64,000 nucleotides of DNA from JBHJHP01 sp042219825 (lineage in GTDB: Bacteria; Bacteroidota; Bacteroidia; Bacteroidales; UBA5342). The position numbers and the translations under genes are program-made. This document shows, one piece after another, positions 46,574 to 53,183 of this stretch; within the stretch, counting starts at the first letter, position 1, and the number at the start of each line of letters is the position of its first letter. The notes below the pieces were generated by a model. That model did not search any database and was not told the DNA's origin. It worked only from the letters and a program-made list of their open reading frames with translations. Where the stretch lies: positions 434,001-498,000 of the forward strand of contig NZ_JBHJHQ010000006.1 of assembly GCF_042219825.1 (NCBI RefSeq), written 5' to 3'.

Positions 46574-47370
46574 TCCATCCCTTCCTTTATTATCTCTTCT
46601 TTTGCTCGTCCATTCGGCGAATCTGGATAAAATCTTATATCCTTTTCATCCAAGTCAAAAAAATCCAGAACTACATTTAATGCATGTTCTGGAATAAAAC
46701 ATGCAACACATTTTAAACTTACAAGTCTTACCGGAATATTACTACTCCCTTCAATTATTCGATCTCGTCTATCTATTTTTTTATAATCACTATATATTAC
46801 TTTCTTTATATCTTCTGGATTTAAATCTTTTGTAATATTGTAATATTTTTGTGCTAACAGAAAGTATGTATTATTGATCTTTCCATTTGTATTTATTACA
46901 ATTTTACCATTATAGTAATTTGAGTTATTTCCAAAAAAATATTTTATATGACCTTTAATAAAATCAATTGAATTAGTTCCATTTTCTCTTTTTAAAACAT
47001 AATTCTCTTTAATAATGTCTGAAGATAGATGCTGAAAAGTATTCAAAAAAGATTTTGTTCTCAATAAGTTCAGTGTTCCGCTATCCATAAAGACCCAGTC
47101 AAACTCATTTAAGAAATCGTCATCTTTAACATCAAAAACAAAAATGGATGGGAAGATATCATCTTCATTAATATAAGCCGGTACACCATAATAAAAGAAG
47201 ATTCTTTTATCACCAAAGAATATGTCTTTTTTTAATCCGCACAGGGCTCTTTCTTCCATAATGGATAGAAAATTTATATAATCTGTATTATGTGCAATTG
47301 GTAATTTTTTAAGGTCTTTAGCTTGGTCCCTCATATGTTTTGAAAAAGTACTCCAATATTTGTCAGACAT
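46534..47370 (-). CDS. unknown protein with HNTDYINF and FFYGVPAY motifs, second gene of SLATT cassette
   Basis: A 278-residue soluble protein. Near residue 26 it has LPIAHNTDYINFLSIMEERA, and near 53 RIFFYYGVPAY. The first motif (H-x-T followed by N-F-x-x-I) resembles the beginning of ADP-ribosyltransferase-like folds such as DarT (H-x-T ... N-x-x-x-I), but the rest does not clearly match and no catalytic glutamate is assigned. The function is unknown. It lies 6 bp after the SLATT gene, which suggests a functional pair in which the SLATT protein is a membrane effector and this protein, or the two that follow, sense or activate. Confidence 0.6.
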   Translation of the reverse strand: MSDKYWSTFSKHMRDQAKDLKKLPIAHNTDYINFLSIMEERALCGLKKDIFFGDKRIFFYYGVPAYINEDDIFPSIFVFDVKDDDFLNEFDWVFMDSGTLNLLRTKSFLNTFQHLSSDIIKENYVLKRENGTNSIDFIKGHIKYFFGNNSNYYNGKIVINTNGKINNTYFLLAQKYYNITKDLNPEDIKKVIYSDYKKIDRRDRIIEGSSNIPVRLVSLKCVACFIPEHALNVVLDFFDLDEKDIRFYPDSPNGRAKEEIIKEGMEWIEKVLKNRLIE

Positions 47371-47376
47371 AAGTAT

Positions 47377-47829
47377 CTATTTTTTTAATCTTATTAATTT
47401 CCAATTTTTATTAGCACTATCAAGAATATCATCAACCATTTTATTAAAATTTTCCAATTCTGATAACTCTATATCTTCATCTTCTTTTCCTGTTAAATAA
47501 AATTCAAAATCACTTTTTATTTTCTTTAATTCATTAGTTACCATTGTATATTTTATCCATAATTCTTTGTAATTAAAAAAACTATTATAAGTACCTAAAA
47601 TAGCTATAATCGAGGAAATTATTAAAATAGTAATACGAGCATATTCTTCTCCACCTGTTATATTGATTCCAGCAAGGACTGTTATAAAAGCTCCAAGAAC
47701 TGCAACACAAATGTTATACCTGATAGCTGCATTTCTATTACATAATCTTTTTTTTTCAAAGGTGTTTAGTTGTTCATTCAGTTTTGTATGAATAAATTCT
47801 TTTTTTGGCAATGTTTCTCTATTTTTCAT
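47377..47829 (-). CDS. SLATT-type two-transmembrane effector-like protein
   Basis: A 150-residue protein. A basic helix (EKKRLCNRNAAIRYNICVAV) leads into two closely spaced transmembrane helices (about residues 42-60 and 68-88) with a short loop, then an amphipathic helical tail with ELWIKYTMVTNELKKIKSDF. This layout is that of SLATT domains (SMODS/SLOG-associating 2TM; compare DUF4231), which are predicted membrane-disrupting effectors of bacterial conflict systems. Assignment is by architecture and motif, not by search. It is the first gene of the four-gene minus-strand cassette. Confidence 0.65.
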   Translation of the reverse strand: MKNRETLPKKEFIHTKLNEQLNTFEKKRLCNRNAAIRYNICVAVLGAFITVLAGINITGGEEYARITILIISSIIAILGTYNSFFNYKELWIKYTMVTNELKKIKSDFEFYLTGKEDEDIELSELENFNKMVDDILDSANKNWKLIRLKK

Positions 47830-48078
47830 TAAAGTTTAAATTATCTTCAGTTATTATGCCTATGACTTATTAAATGCATTAATAAGATATTAAGTTTTAT
47901 TTATGTCTTCTGCAGACTTCTCCACTTCAGTCATATATAAATTTTATATGTACTAATATCAGTATGCTTATTTCATAAAGCATCCAAGTAAAATAAATCC
48001 TTAGAAAAGAGGTTTCCGAAATATTGAAGTGTTAAAACTAGTTAATTGAATTCATAAAAACAATAGCCTCAATACGTT
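47830..48078. other. AT-rich spacer between SLATT gene and integrase
   Basis: About 250 bp, AT-rich, upstream of the SLATT cassette and downstream of the integrase terminator. It should contain the cassette promoter, but no clear TAnnTTTG was found. No small frame or repeat stands out. Confidence 0.35.
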
Positions 48079-48113
48079 ATAACCTTATTTAGCATTGGAT
48101 TAAATAAGGTTAT
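48079..48113 (-). terminator. hairpin after the integrase
   Basis: ATAACCTTATTTA (48079-48091) and TAAATAAGGTTAT (48101-48113) are perfect 13-bp arms around a 9-base loop, directly at the integrase stop. No T run follows on the minus strand, so its strength is uncertain. Confidence 0.6.
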
Positions 48114-49426
48114 TCATTTTTTTATGTGGTATGTGTAGGAATAACTAGTTGTGCTATTATCAGAGGAGTTGTAATTATGATCTTCTATTTTTTCTATGTC
48201 ACTAAATTTTTCATGAAGCCCTTTTGTGCTTTCAGAAACCAGGTTTTCAGTCACCTTGGCATAAATTTGAGTTGTTTTTATGTTGGAATGACCTAACATT
48301 TTAAAACGACTTCCAGCGGTACGCCTTGTTCAAGGGTGATAGTAGTAGCAAATGTATGCCGTGCCAAATGAGTAGTCAGATTTTTTTTAATTTTTGCCCG
48401 GATTGCCAATTCCTTTAAATAGGAATTGTAGTTCTGGTTACTCGGGGTGGGGATAACAATACCTTCTGTTTTCCTTAATGGATGGTCACTGTATTTTTCT
48501 ATTAGTTTTAAAGGAAGTGGGAGCAGTGGCACCATAAAACTAATTTGGGTTTTAAGGCGGGAGTTCTTTATCCACAAGGTGTCACCTTGCCCTTTTACAA
48601 TGTGTTCCATTCTGAGCTTCTTAAGGTCAACAAAGGCCAGACCGGTATAGATGCAAAACAGAAAGAGGTCCCGTACCTGGTCCAGACGTTTCTCTGTCAA
48701 TTTCACAACGGTTATCTTGTTAATTTCATCCTGGTTTAGTGCTTCGCGAAGAACAGGTTTATAGGTCAGTTTAAACTTGTCAAATGGATTCTTTGAAATA
48801 TGTCCTTCTGCAAAGGCTAATCTAATCACTTTCCCCATGTTTTTAATGTATTTCATGGCAGAGTTGTGGTTGCAATTCCGAACCGTTTTAAGATACATGG
48901 CATATTCATTCAGAAAGCTAAAATCAATCTGATCAACGGGCAGATCGTCTTCGCCATAGTGATGTTGAATAAACTTTTGAACATGCATCACGGAGGTTTC
49001 ATGGCGTTGCCATGTGCCGTACGCAATATCAATGCCGATAAGCTGTTTAAGGTCTGTGTTGTGCTTCAGGTAAAATTCAATGATTAAAGGTACTTCATTT
49101 TCACCTTCCAGTATGATGCCATTAATACGGCGTTGGATGTTTTCAAGATTGATTTCATATCCTTCAAACATAAGATCCTTCCGAATCTTATTGATTCTAA
49201 ACCGCATAGTGTCAATAAAATCGTTGGCAAGTTTGGCTTCCCGTGTTGTTCTGGTACAGCGTTGTGCTTTGGAGTCGAATAGTTTAGCTGTAATGTCGTA
49301 ACCTAAACTGAACTCCTTTCTTTCGTGGTTGATCGTAATTCTCGCATAAATTCTATGCATGTTTTTCTCTTTACTACTTGCGCTTCTTGCTACAAATCTC
49401 AAATTAAATGTGTTCATTTTCATCAC
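48114..49426 (-). pseudogene. tyrosine-type site-specific integrase, frameshifted
   Basis: Two overlapping frames make one tyrosine recombinase of about 437 residues. The first (48293-49426) holds the Arm-binding and core-binding domains (SAM-like region about 110-220) and most of the catalytic domain, with HLARHTFATT (the HxxR box), and ends PLEVVLKC. The second (48114-48299) starts MLGHSNIKTTQIYAKV and carries the late catalytic histidine and tyrosine. One extra A in the run at 48303-48306 (read on the minus strand) would join them as PLEVVLKMLGHS. As written, neither part is complete. It lies 243 bp from the 3' end of ssrA, a classic integration target. Confidence 0.85.
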
Positions 49427-49516
49427 TTTTTGTTTAAAATGTTAATACCCAAATGTATAGCAAAGTGAAAAAAACATGAAACGCAAAATACTGCAAAACA
49501 GTGCATTAGGTCCTGA

Positions 49517-49557
49517 TTCGGGAGTAGTTTCTGGGGAGATAAAAATCACTCCCGAAT
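49517..49557. repeat. inverted repeat between integrase and tmRNA
   Basis: ATTCGGGAGT and ACTCCCGAAT form perfect 10-bp arms separated by about 21 bp, 90 bp upstream of the integrase start. It may be a terminator-like stem or a recombinase arm site; nothing in the sequence decides. Confidence 0.4.
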
Positions 49558-49603
49558 TTGCACCTTAAAAAATGCATTTTTATGCATCAACCTGCTTTAA
49601 GGT

Positions 49604-49644
49604 AAAAAATAAAAATCCTGTAAATGAGGGATTTACAGGATTTT
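49604..49644 (-). terminator. rho-independent terminator of ssrA
   Basis: AAAATCCTGTAAAT (49612-49625) and ATTTACAGGATTTT (49631-49644) form a perfect 14-bp stem. In the minus direction it is followed by TATTTTTTA, as expected for the end of the tmRNA transcript, 25 bp before it. Confidence 0.88.
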
Positions 49645-49668
49645 GCTTTGGCTTGCTTTTTCAAAAAG

Positions 49669-50061
49669 TGGAGCTGGAGGGATTCGAACCCTCGTCCAAA
49701 CAAGGAAGTCATGTGCTTTCTACATGCTTAGTCCCGACTTGGTTTTCGTGCAGCAGCTGGATCAGGACCACCGACTACTGCCTTATCTCCTGAATTTCAA
49801 TTAACGGCCGGAGCTTCCGTTAACCTATCCCTGAATTTACTGCACCGTCTGATGGAACCGCCTCAGGGCAGGGGCTTTTCCGACGATGTCTCGCTCCGGT
49901 ATCTTATACCGGATAAGCTAACCTACTGTGATTCGGTTACGCGGCAAGAGCGTAATTGTTTTCGCCAATTATAAGTCTGAACGTTGAGATTTGCGGGCCA
50001 GCGTACAAAGCCCGGCATGCTTACACAACACCTCATCTTGCTGTCAAAACCAGTCAGCCCC
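49669..50061 (-). ncRNA. ssrA: transfer-messenger RNA
   Basis: The minus strand starts GGGGCTGACTGGTTTTGACA and ends with the T-arm GGTTCGAATCCCTCC and acceptor CAGCTCCA; the 5' GGGGCTG pairs with 3' CAGCTCC. The tag frame reads GGC-GAA-AAC-AAT-TAC, then GCT-CTT-GCC-GCG-TAA, giving GENNYALAA, close to tags of other Bacteroidota. CCA does not appear to be encoded after the acceptor arm. The RNA rescues stalled ribosomes and marks the incomplete proteins for degradation with SmpB. Its own promoter and terminator are visible. Confidence 0.95.
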
Positions 50062-50079
50062 GTGTTGTAATAATGAATA

Positions 50080-50108
50080 CAAAAGTAGAAAAAAGAACCA
50101 AGAAGCAA
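50080..50108 (-). promoter_or_regulatory. promoter of ssrA
   Basis: On the minus strand TACTTTTG (50087-50080) is a full TAnnTTTG -7 element, and a TTG 18 bp upstream fits the -33 element. The start would lie about 10 bp before the mature 5' end. The -33 region is part of the heptamer repeat run at 50094-50162. Confidence 0.65.
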
Positions 50109-50162
50109 GACACAAGATACAAGATTTAAGATATAAGACTTAAGATTTAGGACATAAGATAT
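50094..50162. repeat. AAGAYNT heptamer run 1
   Basis: About eight degenerate copies of a 7-bp unit (AAGACAC, AAGATAC, AAGATTT, AAGATAT, AAGACTT and others) in a row. Similar runs lie at 50345-50401, 50585-50637, 51215-51268, 51436-51491 and 56341-56382. They do not encode a credible protein. Confidence 0.75.
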
Positions 50163-50350
50163 GTCAGTAACCCAGGTTTGACAATTATAAATATGCTGGT
50201 GTCCATCTTTTAAATGAATCAATGAATTTGTATGAACTACCCCTCTTTATTTCGTCCCGATAGCTGTCGGTAGCAACGAAGAAAAAGAGAGGGGTCAGAA
50301 TGATGAGAACGGGCTACTGCTATGAGCTGGGGTGAGTCATATTTAGAACC
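50163..50350 (+). repeat. palindromic element copy 1
   Basis: About 188 bp: GTTTGACAATTATAAATATG, an ATGAATCAATGAATTTG stretch, then CTACCCCTCTTTATTTCG with its partner GAAAAAGAGAGGGGTCAG, and an end at GGGGTGAGTCATATTTAGAACC. Arms ACCCCTCT/AGAGGGGT give a large hairpin. Copy 2 is nearly identical. Confidence 0.85.
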
Positions 50351-50401
50351 TAGACGTAAGATTTAAGACATAAGACGTAAGACGTAAGATGTAAGATAAG
50401 T
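50345..50401. repeat. AAGAYNT heptamer run 2
   Basis: The run joins palindromic copies 1 and 2 without a gap. AAGACGT occurs twice in exact tandem, next to AAGATGT and AAGATTT units. Confidence 0.7.
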
Positions 50402-50589
50402 GTGCATAACCGAGGTTTGACAATTATAAATATGCTGGTGTCCATCTTTTAAATGAATCAATGAATTTGTATGAACTACCCCTCTTTATTTCGTCCCGAT
50501 TGCTGTCGGTAGCAACGAAGAAAAAGAGAGGGGTCAGAATGATGAGAACGGGCTGCTGCTATGAGCTGGGGTGAGTCATATTTAGAACC
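50402..50589 (+). repeat. palindromic element copy 2
   Basis: Same length and order of motifs as copy 1, differing at only a few positions. Confidence 0.85.
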
Positions 50590-50637
50590 AAGAGCCAAGA
50601 CATAAGACACAAGACTTAAGATATAAGACAAAAGAAA
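50585..50637. repeat. AAGAYNT heptamer run 3
   Basis: AAGACAT, AAGACAC, AAGACTT, AAGATAT and AAGACAA units in tandem, between palindromic copies 2 and 3. Confidence 0.7.
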
Positions 50638-50661
50638 TTGTGAAATTGAAAGTAAGTTTCA

Positions 50662-50802
50662 TTTAAATTTGCTGGTTACCCTCTTTTAAACGTATCAACC
50701 AACTCGTACGAACTACCCCTCTTTATTTCCTAGAGCAGCGAAGAAAAAGAGAGGGGTCAGAATGATGTAAGCGGGCTATTCGTCCAGACCGGGGTGAGTC
50801 AT
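50662..50802 (+). repeat. palindromic element copy 3 (diverged)
   Basis: Shorter copy that begins at GCTGGTTACCCTCTTTTAAA. It keeps the paired ACCCCTCT/AGAGGGGT arms and the GGGGTGAGTCAT end but lacks the first 40 bp of copies 1 and 2. Confidence 0.75.
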
Positions 50803-50820
50803 TTCAATAGAAGAACTTCA

Positions 50821-50960
50821 CTTGCGGCCTTGATACGATTTCATTTCATCCAAAGATTTTAACCCCGGCCTTCATTTACATTTCTACTATAACCCAGGGT
50901 GGCACTCGCTTCGCTCACTTACCCTGGGCTATAGTAATATCACCCCTTCGGGGTGTTAAT
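50821..50960 (-). repeat. REP-like CCCAGGGT element, inverted copy
   Basis: CTTGCGGCCTTGAT, CCCCGGCCTTCATTTACAT, the palindrome AACCCAGGGT/ACCCTGGGCT and a final hairpin CACCCCttcgGGGTG. It is the reverse complement of the element at 35949-36083. Confidence 0.65.
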
Positions 50961-51089
50961 GCCTTAGTTCAATGTTGTAAATTCAAATTATTTATTAAGA
51001 GTTTCATATTATAGATATGCTCATGCAGTAAGTTTTTCATTATACCTTATGAATGCACTCCAAATTTGCCTGAAGGGCAAAACGCAATT

Positions 51090-51190
51090 TAGCCCATGGC
51101 ATCGCCATGGGTAATTAGAAGTTATGTAAATTAAGGCCGGAGAAAGCATCGTCTTCTGAAATATAGGCATTACATGGCCGCACTGCAGGC
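51090..51190 (+). repeat. REP-like element, diverged third copy
   Basis: AGCCCATGGC/GCCATGGGTAATTA hairpin followed by TTATGTAAATTAAGGCCGG and GGCCGCACTGC. It has the same layout as the elements at 35949 and 50821, with a changed palindrome. Confidence 0.55.
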
Positions 51191-51214
51191 GAATTGATGA
51201 AATAGTATGTATTA

Positions 51215-51268
51215 GAGCCAAGACATAAGACGTAAGATTTAAGATGTAAGACGTAAGACGTAAGATAG
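51215..51268. repeat. AAGAYNT heptamer run 4
   Basis: Tandem AAGACAT, AAGACGT, AAGATTT, AAGATGT, AAGACGT and AAGACGT units directly before palindromic copy 4. Confidence 0.7.
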
Positions 51269-51442
51269 GTCCATAATCAAGGTTTGACAATTATAAATAT
51301 GCTGGTGTCCATCTTTTAAATGAATCAATGAATTTGTATGAACTACCCCTCTTTATTTCGTAGAGCAGCGAAGAAAAAGAGAGGGGTCAGAATAATGATA
51401 ACGGGCTATTAGTCTGAGCTGGGGTGAGTCATGTTTAGAACC
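51269..51442 (+). repeat. palindromic element copy 4
   Basis: Full-length copy with GTTTGACAATTATAAATATG, the paired arms and the GGGGTGAGTCAT end. Its hairpin centre (AGAGCAGCG) is shorter than in copies 1 and 2. Confidence 0.82.
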
Positions 51443-51491
51443 AGGACGTAAGATTTAAGAAATAAGACTTAAGACTTAAGACATAAGATAT
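51436..51491. repeat. AAGAYNT heptamer run 5
   Basis: AAGATTT, AAGAAAT, AAGACTT, AAGACTT and AAGACAT units between palindromic copies 4 and 5. Confidence 0.7.
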
Positions 51492-51654
51492 GTCAGTAAC
51501 CCAGGTTTGATAATTTAAATATGCTGGTGTTCATCTTTTAAATGAATCAATGAACTTGTACGAACTACCCCTCTTTATTTCGTAGAGCAGCGAAGAAAAA
51601 GAGAGGGGTCAGAATGATGAAAACGGGCTATTAGTCAAAACCGGGGTGAGTCAT
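51492..51654 (+). repeat. palindromic element copy 5
   Basis: It begins GTCAGTAACCCAGGTTTGAT like copy 1 and ends CCGGGGTGAGTCAT like copy 3. The arms are intact. Confidence 0.82.
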
Positions 51655-51694
51655 TTTTCACTATTCATTTTCATTTTATCAATGCCTGTCACCC

Positions 51695-51774
51695 GTCACT
51701 TGTAACTCTAGTCACTCCCAACTTTGGTCACTCGTAACTCTGGTCACTTCCAACTTTAGTCACTCGTAACTCTC
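51695..51774. repeat. 16-bp tandem repeat reaching the lolD stop codon
   Basis: Five units of 16 bp start with GTCACT. The second halves alternate between GTAACTCT (units 1, 3 and 5) and CCAACTTT (units 2 and 4), giving a 32-bp higher-order period. The last unit runs into the stop codon of lolD (51773-51775). Confidence 0.8.
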
Positions 51775-52426
51775 AACTAAAAATAATCCCGTCCTTTATG
51801 GTCAGTACACGGTCCGAAATCTTGGCCATAGCCTGATCATGCGATACAATGACAAAGGTCTGGTGAAAATGTTCACGAAGTTCAAAGATAAGTTTATGCA
51901 GTTCATCCCGGTTTTTAGAGTCCAGGTTGCCCGTTGGTTCATCCCCGAAAATGATATCTGGATTATTGATCAGTGCCCTGGCAACAGCCACACGTTGTTT
52001 TTCGCCGCCACTCAGTTCCGCAGGTTTGTGTGTGGAACGATGTGATAGTTTAAGAAATTCCATCAGTTCTTTGGCACGCTCTTCAGCCTCTTTCCTGGAT
52101 TTTCTGGCTATCAATGCCGGAATAATAATATTTTCAAGTGCAGTAAACTCAGGCAGTAACTGGTGAAACTGGAAAATAAATCCCACTTTGGTATTCCTGA
52201 AGCTTGCCAGCTGATCCGGTTTCAGTTTGTGAATATCAATATTATCGAATACTACCTGTCCCTTTGTGGGTTTGTCCAATGATCCAAGAATCTGCAGCAA
52301 GGTTGTTTTTCCTGCACCACTGGCACCAACCACTGAAACAACTTCACTTTTATTAATGGTCAGATTTATACCTTTCAGTACATCTACATTCCCGAAACTT
52401 TTATGAATATCAATGGCTTTAAGCAT
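51773..52426 (-). CDS. lolD: lipoprotein-releasing system ATP-binding protein LolD-like
   Basis: A 217-residue ABC ATPase from ATG 52426; longer frames overlap tatA. Walker A is VVGASGAGKTTLLQ, the signature is LSGGEKQRVAVARAL, and Walker B is DIIFGDEPTGNLDSKN, all typical of the LolD/MacB family, with FHQLLPEFTALENI in the Q-loop region. With LolCE-type permeases it releases lipoproteins from the inner membrane; the permease gene is not in this window, and MacB-type export is the alternative. The start overlaps the tatA end by 8 bp, so the two genes are coupled. A tandem repeat abuts the stop. Confidence 0.85.
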   Translation of the reverse strand: MLKAIDIHKSFGNVDVLKGINLTINKSEVVSVVGASGAGKTTLLQILGSLDKPTKGQVVFDNIDIHKLKPDQLASFRNTKVGFIFQFHQLLPEFTALENIIIPALIARKSRKEAEERAKELMEFLKLSHRSTHKPAELSGGEKQRVAVARALINNPDIIFGDEPTGNLDSKNRDELHKLIFELREHFHQTFVIVSHDQAMAKISDRVLTIKDGIIFS

Positions 52427-52748
52427 TTGTATTGGTTTCTTCAGATTTAGGTGTATCCTTTTTTGCAGTTGATTTCTTTTCAAAGTTCAGTTCTTCTCTG
52501 AATTCTTTAATCTTATCTGTCAGACTCTGTTTTTCTGTTTCTATTTCTTCCCTTATTTCCCTGGTTTCATCGTTGAACTCGCGTTTAATATCCTCGGTAG
52601 CTTTTCTGAATTCGCGCATGCCCTTGCCAAACATCCGTGCAAATTCAGGGATCTTATCTGCACCAAACAGAATTAGGATGGCGACGATCACAATGATCAG
52701 TTCACCGCCGGAAGGGAAGGAGAGAAGTATGTATGAATTTGGTCCCAT
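52419..52748 (-). CDS. tatA: twin-arginine translocase TatA/TatB-type subunit
   Basis: A 109-residue protein from ATG 52748; the frame is open further upstream, but those residues do not resemble the family. A single N-terminal transmembrane helix (ELIIVIVAILILFGADKIPEFARMFG) contains the F-G hinge of TatA/TatB. A long charged amphipathic helix (about residues 45-95) follows, then a lysine/threonine-rich end. It takes part in export of folded proteins with TatC, encoded elsewhere. It is co-transcribed with lolD. Confidence 0.85.
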   Translation of the reverse strand: MGPNSYILLSFPSGGELIIVIVAILILFGADKIPEFARMFGKGMREFRKATEDIKREFNDETREIREEIETEKQSLTDKIKEFREELNFEKKSTAKKDTPKSEETNTNA

Positions 52749-53129
52749 ATAATCCGAATCCACCGCTACACATCGCGGTATTTCTTTTTCAGGCTCAAAT
52801 ATACAAAGTTTTGGTTCAAACAAACATTGGCTCTGAGTGGAAAAATGTTAAGGATTGCGAAGAAATGGAGTAATTTGATATTACATGACCTACTCTGGCA
52901 TCTGGTTAACCTGATTGTTTCGTATGTATTGCACTCCCTATCCCGACTGTAACGTCCGTACATGGAGGGTGCTTCGGACAAGCAATTTCCTTAGGATTTC
53001 TATGTTAAATATGCCCCTCTTTGTCACGAAATGCAATGGAAGTGAGAGAGAGGGGAATCTTGATACGGACTAGCAGAAATTATGGACTGGCGTGAGTCAG
53101 TTAATGTAGATGCAAACGAGGAGGGGGGC
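52749..53129. repeat. spacer with a diverged palindromic element
   Basis: No gene is supported; the 71-residue frame on the minus strand has no family features. At 53011-53100 a diverged copy of the palindromic element can be followed: GCCCCTCTTTGTCACGAA, GAGAGAGGGG and the CGTGAGTCAG end. The first part contains a weak dyad near 52930-52975. Confidence 0.5.
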
Positions 53130-53161
53130 AAAAAAAAGAGGCTCCCAACAGAAGCCTCTTT
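53130..53161 (-). terminator. terminator of secDF
   Basis: AAAGAGGCT (53135-53143) and AGCCTCTTT (53153-53161) make a 9-bp stem. On the minus strand it is followed by eight T, 22 bp after the secDF stop. Confidence 0.9.
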
Positions 53162-53183
53162 CATATTATTTACCAGAGATAAA

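Noticed and set aside
49572..49793. A 73-residue frame containing ELEGFEPSS
   Set aside because: It is the antisense of the tmRNA 3' region; the GFEPSS-like sequence is a known artefact of translating T-arms.
50094..51290. Minus-strand frames with repeated YVLNL/SYILN segments
   Set aside because: They are translations of the AAGAYNT heptamer runs and palindromic repeats, not genes.
52766..52981. A 71-residue frame between tatA and secDF
   Set aside because: No ribosome site or family, and it overlaps spacer sequence with palindromes.
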